Positions 1-9,098 of a DNA stretch of 64,000 nucleotides are shown here, piece after piece. The translations under genes were made by a program, and so were the position numbers. Source of the stretch: Brevibacillus reuszeri (lineage in GTDB: Bacteria; Bacillota; Bacilli; Brevibacillales; Brevibacillaceae). The DNA is taken from assembly GCF_002897295.1 (NCBI RefSeq), contig NZ_BEXF01000001.1, positions 372,001 to 436,000 of the forward strand. The letters run 5' to 3'. Under the pieces are notes generated by a model. It ran no database searches, was not told the DNA's origin, and was given only the letters and a program-made list of their open reading frames with translations. Numbering within the stretch: the first letter of the stretch is position 1; every line of letters starts with the position of its first letter.

Positions 1-1
1 A

Positions 2-73
2 ACTAGCATCACCCTAGAAGTCGTGAAAGAGGCGATTGAGGAACAGGGATATACAGTCGTTGGCTTTAGCTGA
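2..73 (+). CDS. copZ: Copper chaperone CopZ, C-terminal end (partial)
   Basis: Only the last 23 codons are in the window, ending in TGA at 71-73. They read as the final helix and strand of a heavy-metal-associated (HMA) domain, ending [11 protein letters not shown]. CopZ is a small cytosolic copper chaperone of about 68 residues that hands Cu(I) to the ATPase CopA. The copA start lies 32 bases downstream, which matches the usual copZ-copA operon of Firmicutes. The metal-binding CxxC is outside the window, so the name rests on this tail plus context. Confidence 0.7.
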   Translation, partial: TSITLEVVKEAIEEQGYTVVGFS

Positions 74-105
74 ACCAAAAAACTACCTCGGAAGGAGGGA
101 ATTTT

Positions 106-2532
106 ATGCAAGCGATTAGCAAAGAAAAAAAACAGGCAACCTTGCAACTAACAGGGATGACGTGCGCTGCTTGCGCCATCAAAATTGAAAAAGGCCTGAA
201 CAAGTTAGAAGGCGTCGAGGTAGCAAATGTGAACTTCGCTATAGAAAGAGCTACAGTCGTCTACGATCCAGAAAAAGTGGATGTCGCCCAGATGGAGCAA
301 CGCATCCAGAAGCTCGGGTACGATACAGCGAAAGAAACGACCGACCTGCAACTGATCGGGATGACTTGCGCAGCATGTGCCGTAAAGATAGAAAAAGGGC
401 TGAACAAATTGCCAGGTGTCCTAAAGGCTACAGTGAATTTCGCGATGGAGACGGCCCATGTCGAGTACAATCCGGCAGATGTGTCTGTTTCCGATATGCA
501 GAAGAAGGTGGAGAAACTCGGCTACCAAGCGGTTCCCAAGCAGGAAGAAGCGAAACCGGGAGAACATCGCCAAAAAGAAATCGTACGGCAAAAACGCAAA
601 CTGTTCATTTCCGCGATCCTCTCCCTTCCCTTGCTTTGGTCTATGGTGAGTCACTTTTCCTTTACATCGTGGATTTGGATGCCGGATTTGTTTATGAATC
701 CTTGGTTCCAATTGGTTTTGGCTACTCCGGTTCAATTTTATGTAGGGAAGCAGTTTTATGTCGGCGCATTTAAGGCACTTCGCAACAAAAGCGCAAATAT
801 GGACGTACTTGTGGCGCTTGGAACGTCGGCTGCGTATTTTTACAGCCTTTATCTAACGCTTGAATGGGCTACCGCCTCGGGTGATACCCATCATGGTCCG
901 GCGATGTATTATGAAACGAGTGCGGTATTGATTACACTCGTTATTCTCGGAAAATTGTTTGAAGTGCTAGCCAAAGGCCGTACGTCTGAGGCTATCAAAA
1001 CGCTAATGGGGCTACAGGCAAAATCCGCACTCGTAATACGCGATGGCCAGGAATTGATGATTCCGGTAGAGGAAGTGGTTGCGGGTGATATCGTCTTGGT
1101 GAAGCCGGGGGAAAAAGTTCCGGTGGATGGAGAAGTCATTGATGGGGCTTCCGCCGTGGATGAGTCGATGTTGACAGGCGAAAGCATTCCGGTTGAGAAA
1201 AAAGCTGGAGACACTGTTATCGGTGCGACCATCAACAAAAATGGCAGGTTGAAAGTGAAAGCGACGAAAGTGGGCAAAGAAACAGCTCTTGCGCAAATAA
1301 TCAAAGTCGTAGAAGAGGCTCAAGGGTCCAAGGCACCGATTCAGCGGGTAGCGGATCTGATTTCCGGCATTTTCGTACCGATCGTAGTCGGTATCGCACT
1401 CGTCGCCTTCCTGGTCTGGTTTTTCTGGGTAACCCCGGGCGACTTCGCCAATGCGCTTGAAAAAGCAATCGCGATTTTGGTCATCGCATGTCCGTGTGCC
1501 CTTGGTTTGGCGACCCCGACTTCGATTATGGCCGGTTCGGGACGTGCCGCGGAGCTTGGTGTGCTATTTAAAGGCGGAGAACATTTGGAAGCGACACACA
1601 AAATCGAGGCGATCATTCTCGATAAGACGGGTACCGTGACTAAAGGAAAACCGGAACTAACGGATGTTGTTGCAGAACAGATCGATGAACAGTCGTTCCT
1701 GCGTCTTGTCGGCGCTGCCGAAAAGAATTCGGAACATCCGCTTGCAGAAGCGATTGTGTCCGGCATTGTAACAAAAGGTATCGAAATACCAGATACGGAT
1801 GAGTTTGAAGCTATTCCCGGGTTCGGCATTCGTGCAGTCGTGGAAGGCAAAGAAGTTCTAGCCGGGACACGTAAACTGATGACGAAATATAACGTTTCAG
1901 TGGAGCAGTTTGAAAACATGTCGAGGTTGGAGCAAGCAGGGAAAACGGCGATGCTGATTGCCATTGACGGCCAATATGCCGGCATGGTGGCGGTAGCCGA
2001 TACGATTAAAGATACGTCGAAAGAAGCGGTTGCGAGATTGAAGCAAATGGGCATTCAAGTCATTATGATTACTGGTGACAATGAACGCACCGCAAACGCG
2101 ATCGCCAAGCAGGTAGGCATTGATCATGTACTCGCAGAAGTACTGCCGGAAGGAAAGGCGGAAGAAGTGAAAAAGCTGCAAGCACAAGGCAAGAAGGTGG
2201 CCATGGTTGGTGACGGTATTAACGACGCACCTGCTCTGGCAGTCGCAGATATTGGGATGGCGATCGGAACAGGCACAGATGTTGCGATGGAAGCAGCGGA
2301 TGTGACCTTGATGCGCGGAGATTTGAACAGTATCGCGGACGCCATTTTCATGAGTCGTAAAACCATGAGCAATATCCGGCAAAACTTGTTTTGGGCGCTT
2401 GGGTATAACACTTTGGGCATTCCAATTGCGGCTATCGGACTTTTGGCTCCATGGATTGCCGGCGCAGCAATGGCATTAAGCTCAGTGTCTGTAGTACTCA
2501 ATGCACTTCGACTACAAAGGGTGAAAGTATAG
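106..2532 (+). CDS. copA: Copper-exporting P1B-type ATPase CopA
   Basis: This is an 808-residue P1B-type ATPase that pumps Cu(I) out across the cytoplasmic membrane. Two N-terminal HMA domains each carry MTCAAC, with CxxC at residues 20/23 and 88/91. Then follow the TGES actuator loop, the intramembrane Cys-Pro-Cys at 462-464, the phosphorylation motif DKTGT with Asp at 506, an HP locus (SEHPL) in the nucleotide-binding domain, and the hinge [11 protein letters not shown] plus HMA CAAC domains is the Cu(I) signature. Length and domain order are normal. AGGAGGGA lies 7 bases before the ATG. The gene follows copZ and precedes a small reductase-like gene after 26 bases, so all three may be one copper-responsive operon. 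A CsoR operator would lie upstream of the window. Confidence 0.96.
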   Translation: MQAISKEKKQATLQLTGMTCAACAIKIEKGLNKLEGVEVANVNFAIERATVVYDPEKVDVAQMEQRIQKLGYDTAKETTDLQLIGMTCAACAVKIEKGLNKLPGVLKATVNFAMETAHVEYNPADVSVSDMQKKVEKLGYQAVPKQEEAKPGEHRQKEIVRQKRKLFISAILSLPLLWSMVSHFSFTSWIWMPDLFMNPWFQLVLATPVQFYVGKQFYVGAFKALRNKSANMDVLVALGTSAAYFYSLYLTLEWATASGDTHHGPAMYYETSAVLITLVILGKLFEVLAKGRTSEAIKTLMGLQAKSALVIRDGQELMIPVEEVVAGDIVLVKPGEKVPVDGEVIDGASAVDESMLTGESIPVEKKAGDTVIGATINKNGRLKVKATKVGKETALAQIIKVVEEAQGSKAPIQRVADLISGIFVPIVVGIALVAFLVWFFWVTPGDFANALEKAIAILVIACPCALGLATPTSIMAGSGRAAELGVLFKGGEHLEATHKIEAIILDKTGTVTKGKPELTDVVAEQIDEQSFLRLVGAAEKNSEHPLAEAIVSGIVTKGIEIPDTDEFEAIPGFGIRAVVEGKEVLAGTRKLMTKYNVSVEQFENMSRLEQAGKTAMLIAIDGQYAGMVAVADTIKDTSKEAVARLKQMGIQVIMITGDNERTANAIAKQVGIDHVLAEVLPEGKAEEVKKLQAQGKKVAMVGDGINDAPALAVADIGMAIGTGTDVAMEAADVTLMRGDLNSIADAIFMSRKTMSNIRQNLFWALGYNTLGIPIAAIGLLAPWIAGAAMALSSVSVVLNALRLQRVKV

Positions 2533-2558
2533 TTTCAACAAAAGAGGAGTGCAATCAT

Positions 2559-3176
2559 ATGGGGAAAAAGAAATTTGCAGTTACTCCCGGTTTCGAGGTA
2601 GGAGGAACCATTTTTCGGCCGGAGCAGTTGGCAGTTCTCGGATCGATCGTGGGTGAAGATGCAAAAATAGAAATGACCACGTTTAAACAGCTTTACGTGG
2701 AAGTACTGGAAGAATGTGAGGAAGAGATAAAAGAAAAACTGAAAGCAGCAGGGCTCGAAATTCACCCTGCCGGTTTTTACACCAAAAGCTTAATCACGTG
2801 CAATTTTTGCAGAGGAGCAGAAGACGCAGGGCTGGATATAGCAAAGAAGCTGGACGAAGTGATCGCTGGTCATGCAGTTCCTAACCCGCTAAAAATCGGC
2901 TATGCCGGTTGTGCGTTGGGAACATCAGAGCCATTGCTAAAGGATATAGGAATCGTGAAGATGAAGGATACATTCGATATTTACGTGGGGGGAGAGAGCA
3001 AAGGGCTGAAGGCAAGGCTTGCCCAGTTATTCCTGTCAGCATTAACCGAAGAACAGTTGGTTGTAGTTGTACAGAAATTGATACAATTTTTCCAACAAAA
3101 TGGAAAGAAAAAAGAAAAATTCTCAACCTTTATAAATCGGGTATCGGTTGAAGCACTACACGAAGCAGTCGTGTAA
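2559..3176 (+). CDS. Small sulfite/nitrite-reductase-like (siroheme/4Fe-4S half-domain) protein
   Basis: This 205-residue protein resembles the N-terminal ferredoxin-like half-domain plus part of the 4Fe-4S/siroheme domain of assimilatory sulfite and nitrite reductases. The region around TPGFEVGGTIFRPEQL matches the half-domain. ITCNFCRGAEDAG (Cys81, Cys84) and GYAGCALGTSEP (Cys118) sit where full enzymes have C-x5-C and C-x3-C. Here the first pair is C-x2-C, and the last Cys, the siroheme-bridging one, is absent. Full enzymes are 500 residues or more, so this is a stand-alone short relative and may bind a cluster or haem without being a classical reductase. The ATG at 2559 was chosen because GAGGAG lies 8 bases before it; the open frame runs further upstream inside copA. 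It is probably co-transcribed with copA. Function unknown. Confidence 0.7.
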   Translation: MGKKKFAVTPGFEVGGTIFRPEQLAVLGSIVGEDAKIEMTTFKQLYVEVLEECEEEIKEKLKAAGLEIHPAGFYTKSLITCNFCRGAEDAGLDIAKKLDEVIAGHAVPNPLKIGYAGCALGTSEPLLKDIGIVKMKDTFDIYVGGESKGLKARLAQLFLSALTEEQLVVVVQKLIQFFQQNGKKKEKFSTFINRVSVEALHEAVV

Positions 3177-3235
3177 AAAATAGAAATGAGTGCGGATGGC
3201 GCTGCCTAGGCTGTCATTTGGGCATCCAAAGATGA

Positions 3236-3265
3236 ACGGCCAAAGAAATAGACTTCTTTGGCCGT
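3236..3265. terminator. Perfect hairpin between converging genes
   Basis: A 12-bp perfect inverted repeat (ACGGCCAAAGAA with its complement) around a 6-base loop lies between the converging ends of the reductase-like gene and the globin-sensor gene. The T tract is weak on both sides, so it is a probable bidirectional terminator rather than a textbook one. Confidence 0.55.
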
Positions 3266-3284
3266 TTGGCTTTGACGATAGCGA

Positions 3285-4253
3285 TTATCTGCTATGTAGT
3301 CGGTTCGAAATTTCATCCAGCTTATGTATGATCGAAAATAATTGCTCGGAGGTAGTATCCAGTTCTTCCGCAGAAACGGATGACAAGGAAACCTGTTGGT
3401 CGATTTTATGTAACTGATTGTTAATGTTCAGCAGTGATGTGTGTATATTTTTCGAAGAGGTGCTTGATTTATCGGCTAATTTTCGTACTTCATTGGCAAC
3501 GATAGTAAAGCCCCGCCCGTGCTCTCCTGCTCTGGCAGCTTCAATGGCAGCGTTGAGACCAAGCAGGTTTGTCTGGGTGGAAACATCTGCGACAAAGCCG
3601 CTGAGCTTCTCAATTTCTTCGTTTTGTTCCTTGAGCACATGCATGGATTGAGCAATTTCATCATTCACTTCACTAAGCTTGGTGGCGGACTGCGCAAATA
3701 CGGAGGAAATCCGAATGGCTTCCTGAGTAGTAGCGGTCAGCTCTGTTGCCATTTGCTCCATATTTTCTCGATACGTTCGGTTTTCCCGCGTTGTGTCCCC
3801 GATGTACTGCTCCAGAATGATGGCGGAGTCAAAAAACAATCTTTTGGTCAGCGCTTGATAATAAAGAGCAGCGTCCGGCAAACAGGGGATTCTTTCTGCA
3901 AAAAGGCGTAAATAAAGCGAATATCCACCCAAGAACCAGGAGGCTGATAAACCGATACGGGCATGTGTAGAACCGATTCGCTGCCGGCTTTTAATATAGT
4001 CTTCATCAAGTGTGTCAGAACCGAGTGATTCCAGATACCACATCTGTACTTTCTTCAAGCTTTCTACCGATGCGTTTGCTTGAATGATCCGATTCAGGTT
4101 GGCGTACTTATCCAATTCTTCGTAAAAGCAATCTACCATTTCTTCCGCATGCTTTCTGATAAAGTCCTTGTATTTATGCAAGAGCTGCAAATCTTCATCC
4201 GTCAGACCATAGTAGGTACATAGCTGGCTCCACTTTTTCTCCAATGCAATCAT
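3285..4253 (-). CDS. Globin-coupled sensor / chemotaxis transducer (HemAT-like)
   Basis: This 322-residue soluble protein pairs an N-terminal protoglobin sensor (about residues 1-165) with a C-terminal methyl-accepting signalling domain (about 180-322). In the globin part, [13 protein letters not shown] supplies a His at residue 97 in the position of the proximal haem ligand. The signalling part contains the conserved hairpin tip around [20 protein letters not shown] and the following [13 protein letters not shown], which bind CheA/CheW. No membrane segment is visible, as in HemAT aerotaxis receptors that sense O2 in the cytosol. It is about 100 residues shorter than the roughly 430-residue B. 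subtilis HemAT, mostly by a shorter coiled coil, so it could instead feed another output. It appears to be transcribed alone. Confidence 0.85.
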   Translation of the reverse strand: MIALEKKWSQLCTYYGLTDEDLQLLHKYKDFIRKHAEEMVDCFYEELDKYANLNRIIQANASVESLKKVQMWYLESLGSDTLDEDYIKSRQRIGSTHARIGLSASWFLGGYSLYLRLFAERIPCLPDAALYYQALTKRLFFDSAIILEQYIGDTTRENRTYRENMEQMATELTATTQEAIRISSVFAQSATKLSEVNDEIAQSMHVLKEQNEEIEKLSGFVADVSTQTNLLGLNAAIEAARAGEHGRGFTIVANEVRKLADKSSTSSKNIHTSLLNINNQLHKIDQQVSLSSVSAEELDTTSEQLFSIIHKLDEISNRLHSR

Positions 4254-4424
4254 GATGATCCCTTCTTATCTATCTTTATAGTAGCAAGCACTTTCAAATT
4301 TTAACAAATGATGAACAGTTCAAAACTGAGCATTTTGTGAAACATTACATATTATGGAATGAGGTACATATGTAAATGTAGGCTGGAATATCAGAAAGGG
4401 AAGGAAATGGTAAAAGAGTTGCAT

Positions 4425-4455
4425 AAAAAAGAAGGATAGGGAAAGTCCCGATCCT
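4425..4455 (-). terminator. Rho-independent terminator of the sigma/anti-sigma operon
   Basis: On the minus strand, two 10-base arms with one internal mismatch around a CTT loop are followed by a run rich in T. It lies 30 bases beyond the stop of the anti-sigma gene. Confidence 0.75.
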
Positions 4456-4484
4456 CCTCATGTACGTACATAATTTAATTGCTG

Positions 4485-5360
4485 CTATTTGAACGAATTC
4501 GCGATTTTTAGTGCTTCATCTTTTCCAAAGCCTTTGCAGAACAAGGAGTAGCTGACACCTTCCTGTTCCCACATCAAGGTATGGGGCTCGATCCATGCGG
4601 CATTGTTGCCATTTACGCTCAAGGAGTGGACATTGCTTGATGTCGCTACACCAAAAGCAGTTTCCTGTTTGAGCACGCGAGTCATCAGCACAATTTCTTT
4701 ATCGGGGCCACTAAAATACAAGTCCATGTACTGGTCGGCACCTTCGCCTTTAAACCCGCTGGCCTCCTTGAACGAATAGCCAGCTGGCAAATAGGTGGGG
4801 CTGAGCAGCTTGTAGCTTACCGTTTTTTGCGCCTCAGCCAGAGTAGCGTAAATGGCGCGATCAATTTCCAATGGCTGATCATTTGCAATGACCAAAGTTT
4901 TCTCCGAGTCTTGTACAAGACTAGCGTTTTGTTTGTCGACAGGAGGTGCTTGATCTTCCATCTGCATGACACTCGTATAGCCTAGCTGCACGATTTTGCT
5001 AATAGACTCTGTAGCATGATTCGCAAATGCCAGGAGTGGTTCAGAAAATGCTATCGCTCCTACCAGCGTAATAACAGCTACAGCAGCAGCAATTTTCCTT
5101 GTAAAAAACCGCGAGCGTAATCCCATCTGCTTTTCCATTCTTTTTTCCTCCTTAATCCAAATGGCGATCACTTTTTCCCGAAGCTTACTTTTCTCAGGTA
5201 GACCATACTCCGAGCTGAAGTCCACCTTTTTTAAAGCTGAGCTGATTTCGATCATTTCCGCGTATTCATCCGATGCTTCAGGTCTTTTTGGCGGCTGCTT
5301 CCCGTTCATGATCAAATCCAAATCCTCGTTAAAGTGTTTGGCGACTTTATCTGTCTTCAT
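4485..5360 (-). CDS. Membrane-anchored anti-sigma factor-like protein with DUF4367 domain
   Basis: This 291-residue protein has an N-terminal cytosolic part of about 90 residues, one transmembrane segment (about 90-112, IAAAVAVITLVGAIAF) and an extracytoplasmic C-terminal domain. The stretch LLSPTYLPAGYSF and the following strands match DUF4367, often found on the outside of anti-sigma factors. The N-terminal part has no visible zinc H-x3-C-x2-C motif, so it is not a ZAS-type anti-sigma factor. Its start overlaps the end of the ECF sigma gene by 14 bases, which implies translational coupling and is the main argument that it restrains that sigma factor until an envelope signal arrives. The signal is unknown. 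Confidence 0.78.
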   Translation of the reverse strand: MKTDKVAKHFNEDLDLIMNGKQPPKRPEASDEYAEMIEISSALKKVDFSSEYGLPEKSKLREKVIAIWIKEEKRMEKQMGLRSRFFTRKIAAAVAVITLVGAIAFSEPLLAFANHATESISKIVQLGYTSVMQMEDQAPPVDKQNASLVQDSEKTLVIANDQPLEIDRAIYATLAEAQKTVSYKLLSPTYLPAGYSFKEASGFKGEGADQYMDLYFSGPDKEIVLMTRVLKQETAFGVATSSNVHSLSVNGNNAAWIEPHTLMWEQEGVSYSLFCKGFGKDEALKIANSFK

Positions 5361-5940
5361 CGTTACCTTCCCTTTCTTTCAAGATGGAACGAAGCTGTCG
5401 CAACGAGCGGTAAAGAATCACGCCTACATTGCTTTCCGAAAGTCCCACGATCTCAGCAATTTGATAGTTTTTCAGCTCTCCGACGAATTTGAGAGATAGG
5501 ATTCTGCGCTCACGCTCCTTGAGATGAGAAAGGGCGCGGATCAGCTCTGTCTGCTCGTCATTTTTCGAGGCGGCTTCCTCGGGACTGATTTGACCGGAAA
5601 TCATCTCCTTGATGCTGTCCAGCGAAAACCATTGTCGGCGTTTTTGCTTCCGGTAATAGTCGTTGACTGTATGGTGTGCGATCGAAAACAGCCATACCTC
5701 GAAGGGAGCGCGTTCCGGGCGGAATGTAGCCAGCTTTTGGAGCACTTTCTCAAATACTTGACTGGTCAGTTCTTCCGCTTCGCACGAATCTGAGACGCGA
5801 TAACGCATATAGTTATAGATTCGCTTGTGGTAACTATCAAAGACATCTCTGAAAAATGTGGAGTTAGTAGAAGTCTGGTCAGTCTCGGTTGCAGAAAGGG
5901 CAAAGCCCTGATTCAAAATGGAAGTCGAGTTATTGTCCAT
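5347..5940 (-). CDS. ECF-type RNA polymerase sigma factor (sigma-70 family, group 4)
   Basis: This 197-residue sigma factor has region 2 (FDSYHKRIYNYMRYRV, EAEELTSQVFEKVLQ) and region 4 (LKERERRILSLKFVGELKNYQIAEIVGLSESNV, a helix-turn-helix for the -35 box) and no region 3, as in ECF sigma factors. The open frame reaches a GTG at 5946, but that GTG abuts its ribosome site. The ATG at 5940 has GAGG at 6 bases and is preferred. It is the first gene of a two-gene unit with the DUF4367 anti-sigma gene. I could not recognise a clear self-type ECF promoter upstream; an AT-rich palindrome (TATACGTATA, 5988-5997) is present. Confidence 0.9.
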   Translation of the reverse strand: MDNNSTSILNQGFALSATETDQTSTNSTFFRDVFDSYHKRIYNYMRYRVSDSCEAEELTSQVFEKVLQKLATFRPERAPFEVWLFSIAHHTVNDYYRKQKRRQWFSLDSIKEMISGQISPEEAASKNDEQTELIRALSHLKERERRILSLKFVGELKNYQIAEIVGLSESNVGVILYRSLRQLRSILKEREGNDEDR

Positions 5941-6058
5941 TTTCACCCTCTTACCTTTCGTTTAAGTACTTCTTAGCTAAGAGACTCTATACGTATATAC
6001 GCCTGGGGACATAAACCATTACAAAGGGGAATAGAGCGCATTTGTACCTATGAATAGG

Positions 6059-6096
6059 AAAAGGACCACAGATGACTCCCCATCTGTGGTCCTTTT
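6059..6096 (-). terminator. Strong hairpin terminator downstream of the aminopeptidase gene
   Basis: A 16-bp perfect inverted repeat (AAAAGGACCACAGATG with its complement, 6-base loop) is followed on the minus strand by four T residues. It lies about 140 bases beyond the stop of the minus-strand aminopeptidase gene and upstream of the sigma gene, so it insulates the two. Confidence 0.8.
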
Positions 6097-6236
6097 GGTA
6101 AACTGTCATTTTTCTATATTCACGTACTACCCCATACTGCTTTTCTATGTAAATGACAGCTCCTTAGTTAAGATAACATATTTATTCAAGTTTGTGGATG
6201 TATTTGTTGGTGTTGGAAACAAATGGTTGGTGTAAG

Positions 6237-7187
6237 CTAGCTGGAAAAAGTAAAGCTTCCTTTTTCCAGTACTTTTATGTCATCGATAAATACATCTGGT
6301 TTGTTTACGATTAAATCAATATGTACCCCCGCTTCAATCGTTCCCCCGAATGTGATGTTGCTTCCAAAGGCGACATGGATCGTGCCAAACGCTTTTTCGT
6401 CCTCCAAAACAATCCCGATAATACGCGCTTTATGGTTTGTACCAATCCCAAATTCTGCAAGCATACGCCCGTCATTTTCACCCAATGTCTGGAGCAGTCT
6501 GTCAGCTACCGGACCTTGGACGTCGACGAGCCGTCCGTCCTTGATGGTAAGCAAATGCGGCTCTTCTACCATGCCGATTCCTGCAATGGAGCCGTCCACG
6601 ATGATTTGACCGTTTGCCGAGCCCTCTACTGGAGCGATATAGGCTTCACCAGAAGGCAAATTGCCCGATTGACCTGCTTCCAAATACATGCCAGTACTGG
6701 GAACTCCGTATCTGGTTTCGATGGAAAATTGGAGCTGGTATCCATCCTTTTCAATACGTACCTGTTTGCCGTTCGTCAAAATTTGCGTCACGACCTCGGT
6801 GAGGCGCTTCACCTCGTTGTAGTCGGCAGCAATCGCCCCATCCTTGAACATGTCCTCAGTAATTCCCGGCATGGTCGCTACGCGTGTGCCATTTGCCGCG
6901 GCCACCTTTCTCGCCTGAGTGTGAGTCAAGGAATGCTTTGTAATGCAAATGGCTACATCGGCTTGCTTCATAGCCTCGGCGATTGCCTGAGGCGGCTCCT
7001 GACCTGATTTTTGTCGCTCCTTCATCACCATGAGGACGGTTTCTGCCCCAAGCTGCTTGCCTGCCTGATAGAGTGCCTCAGCCAAGGGGCGTTTGTCTTC
7101 ATCCGTCACGATCACCAGCTCTTCGTTTTCTTTTATCCCTAAACAAGTTGCAATCAAATTACGGCTAATTTCGACCAAATGGTTCAT
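6237..7187 (-). CDS. Aminopeptidase, M29 / NicX-like metalloenzyme family
   Basis: This 316-residue protein belongs to the group annotated as leucyl aminopeptidase or 2,5-dihydroxypyridine 5,6-dioxygenase-like (NicX), related to M29 metallopeptidases. Probable metal ligands are the Glu in NLPSGEAYIAPVEGS, the His in FGIGTNHKARI and the His in GTIHVAFGSN. It is shorter than classical M29 enzymes (about 410 residues), as expected for the NicX-like branch. The ATG at 7187 has GGGAG at 10 bases; an in-frame TTG at 7193 is the alternative. The gene is divergent from the peptide transporter operon starting at 7384, so a role in trimming imported peptides is likely. Peptidase versus ring-opening activity cannot be settled from sequence alone. 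Confidence 0.72.
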   Translation of the reverse strand: MNHLVEISRNLIATCLGIKENEELVIVTDEDKRPLAEALYQAGKQLGAETVLMVMKERQKSGQEPPQAIAEAMKQADVAICITKHSLTHTQARKVAAANGTRVATMPGITEDMFKDGAIAADYNEVKRLTEVVTQILTNGKQVRIEKDGYQLQFSIETRYGVPSTGMYLEAGQSGNLPSGEAYIAPVEGSANGQIIVDGSIAGIGMVEEPHLLTIKDGRLVDVQGPVADRLLQTLGENDGRMLAEFGIGTNHKARIIGIVLEDEKAFGTIHVAFGSNITFGGTIEAGVHIDLIVNKPDVFIDDIKVLEKGSFTFSS

Positions 7188-7284
7188 TTGCAAAACACTC
7201 CCGCCAAAAAGAATGGAATCAATAACTGATTGTACTGAAATAAAACACTGTTCATCAAGATGAAAATTTTTAGATTTTTGAGTA

Positions 7285-7313
7285 TTTACACTAAAATCAT
7301 CAGGTGCTATAAT
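7285..7313 (+). promoter_or_regulatory. Sigma-A promoter of the first peptide-transport operon
   Basis: TTTACA (7285-7290) and TATAAT (7308-7313) are separated by exactly 17 bases, with TG one base before the -10 (extended -10). The start codon of the binding-protein gene lies about 65 bases beyond the expected transcription start. Confidence 0.85.
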
Positions 7314-7383
7314 CCAAAACGTAACACATATCGAACTACTGGTTCAATATTTGAAACACCTTAAACTACTGGGGGGATTCGTA

Positions 7384-9003
7384 GTGAGGAAATTTTTGAA
7401 GGGAAAAGCGTTATTTTCTGCGGTAACGGTTGTTTCCATGCTGGCACTTGCTGCTTGTGGAGGACAAAGCAGTGCTCCGGCACAAGACGGTAAGAGTACT
7501 GGACAAGAACAAGCTGCTGCTGGTGAACCAAAAGATGGCGGCGTATTAAAAATCGGCTTGTCCTCTACGGCTAAAACACTGGATCCAATCGCTTACACAG
7601 GTGCTTACGAATCAAACATCATTCGCAGTATTGGTGACACGCTCGTTCGCTACAGCGGCGATCTGTCCAAGATCGAGCCTAGCTTGGCAACCGAGTGGAA
7701 AGTATCAGATGACATGAAGGTGTACACATTCAAGCTGCGTGACAACGTGTATTTCCAGCCAGGTAAATACCAGGATGGACGCAAAATGACAGCTGAAGAT
7801 GTGAAGTACAGCCTGGAGCGCTCCTCCAAGCAATCTGCTCTCAAGCGTCTTCGCGGCGTAGAGAGTGTGGAAGTTATCAGTGAAAATGAAGTTGCTCTCC
7901 ATCTGGATCAACCAAATGCAGCTTTGTTGGCAATGCTGACAGATGGCGGTAATATCGTCGTTCCGCATGAAGAAGTAGAGGGATGGGGCGAGCAATTCGG
8001 CCAACATCTGGTCGGTACCGGTCCTTTCCAAATGGACAAGTTTAACCAGGACGATTCCGTAGCATTGAAACGCGCGGATAAATACTGGGGACCAAAACCG
8101 CATCTGGATGGCGTCGAGTTCAAATTCATTTCGGATGCCAACATGATGACCAACGCTCTGCGCTCCGGTGATATTGATGTCGTGACAGATGTAAAAGGCC
8201 AAAACCGTGCCGTTATTGAAAAAGACCAAAATCTGAATTTACAGACCAAACCAGGTCTTTCGATCGAATACATGGGCTTGAACCAAAATGAGGGTCCAAC
8301 AAAAGACAAAAAGGTTCGTGAAGCTATCCGCATGGCTGTCGATGTGGAAGGACTCGTAAAAGGAGTATTCAAGTGGGGAGGAGCAGAGAAATCGTATCTG
8401 CCTTTGCCAAAAGCATCGTGGGGTTATGACTCTGCACTAGAAGCTTCCGTTCCAGCTTTTGATCCGCAAAAAGCGAAGCAGCTGCTTGCTGACGCAGGCT
8501 ATCCGAACGGATTTAAAACAGAGCTGTATGTAATCGCTTCCCGTGTACCACAAGCAACAATCGCTGCCCAGCAGCTGAAAGACAACTTGAATATCGATGC
8601 AGAAATCAAAACCGTTGAGTGGGGAACCTTTAGCGATGTGGTAGCAAAAGGAAAAGCGCCGCTGTACATCATGGGCTGGTCCTGGTATCCAGATCCTGAC
8701 TTCTTCCTCTATCAAATGTTCCACTCCAAACAAATCGGTTCTCTTGGAAACGGTTATGGCTACAACAATCCAGAGGTAGACAAGCTGCTTGATCGCGCAA
8801 CTGCTGAAACAACAGACGAAGCAAAACGCAAAGAAATGTACGGCCAAGCAATGAAAATGATCAACGACGATGTTGTCCACGTAGAGCTCGGTCTGCTCGA
8901 CGTAGCAACAGGCATGAAGAAGTACGTGGAAGACTACCAAGTACGTGCAGACAGCTCGATCTTCTTGGTGAACGAAGAAACAAACGTTTGGTTGAACAAA
9001 TAA
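7384..9003 (+). CDS. Peptide ABC transporter substrate-binding lipoprotein (family 5, DppA/OppA-like)
   Basis: This 539-residue lipoprotein has a signal peptide ending in a lipobox LALAAC, a low-complexity linker and a family 5 solute-binding fold (ITRS-like start GGVLKIGLSSTAKTLDPIAYTGAYE; YSLERS; GTGPFQMDKF). It captures di- or oligopeptides outside the membrane and passes them to the permeases that follow. The GTG at 7384 was chosen because GGGGGG lies 7 bases before it; the frame extends to a TTG at 7351 without a ribosome site. It heads an operon of binding protein, two permeases, two ATPases, DUF1177, M20 peptidase and IclR regulator. The exact peptide cannot be read from the sequence. 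Confidence 0.93.
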   Translation: MRKFLKGKALFSAVTVVSMLALAACGGQSSAPAQDGKSTGQEQAAAGEPKDGGVLKIGLSSTAKTLDPIAYTGAYESNIIRSIGDTLVRYSGDLSKIEPSLATEWKVSDDMKVYTFKLRDNVYFQPGKYQDGRKMTAEDVKYSLERSSKQSALKRLRGVESVEVISENEVALHLDQPNAALLAMLTDGGNIVVPHEEVEGWGEQFGQHLVGTGPFQMDKFNQDDSVALKRADKYWGPKPHLDGVEFKFISDANMMTNALRSGDIDVVTDVKGQNRAVIEKDQNLNLQTKPGLSIEYMGLNQNEGPTKDKKVREAIRMAVDVEGLVKGVFKWGGAEKSYLPLPKASWGYDSALEASVPAFDPQKAKQLLADAGYPNGFKTELYVIASRVPQATIAAQQLKDNLNIDAEIKTVEWGTFSDVVAKGKAPLYIMGWSWYPDPDFFLYQMFHSKQIGSLGNGYGYNNPEVDKLLDRATAETTDEAKRKEMYGQAMKMINDDVVHVELGLLDVATGMKKYVEDYQVRADSSIFLVNEETNVWLNK

Positions 9004-9018
9004 GGTCATAGCAAAAAG

Positions 9019-9046
9019 CGAAGAGAGGGATAACATCCTCTCTTCG
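9019..9046 (+). other. Intercistronic hairpin between binding-protein and permease genes
   Basis: Perfect 10-bp arms (CGAAGAGAGG with its complement) around an 8-base loop, without a T tract. Such hairpins after a binding-protein gene commonly stabilise the upstream message or reduce read-through, giving more binding protein than permease. Confidence 0.6.
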
Positions 9047-9098
9047 ACCATTCTTCATCCGAAGAGACACACAAATATCAGGAAGGAGGAGAGAAGGA

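Noticed and set aside
1341-2054. 237-codon antisense frame inside copA
   Set aside because: It is the complement of a well-supported ATPase domain, with Ser/Ala-rich low-information translation and no ribosome site.
5988-6001. TATACGTATA palindrome upstream of the ECF sigma gene as an operator
   Set aside because: Short AT-rich palindromes arise easily by chance and no second copy was seen.
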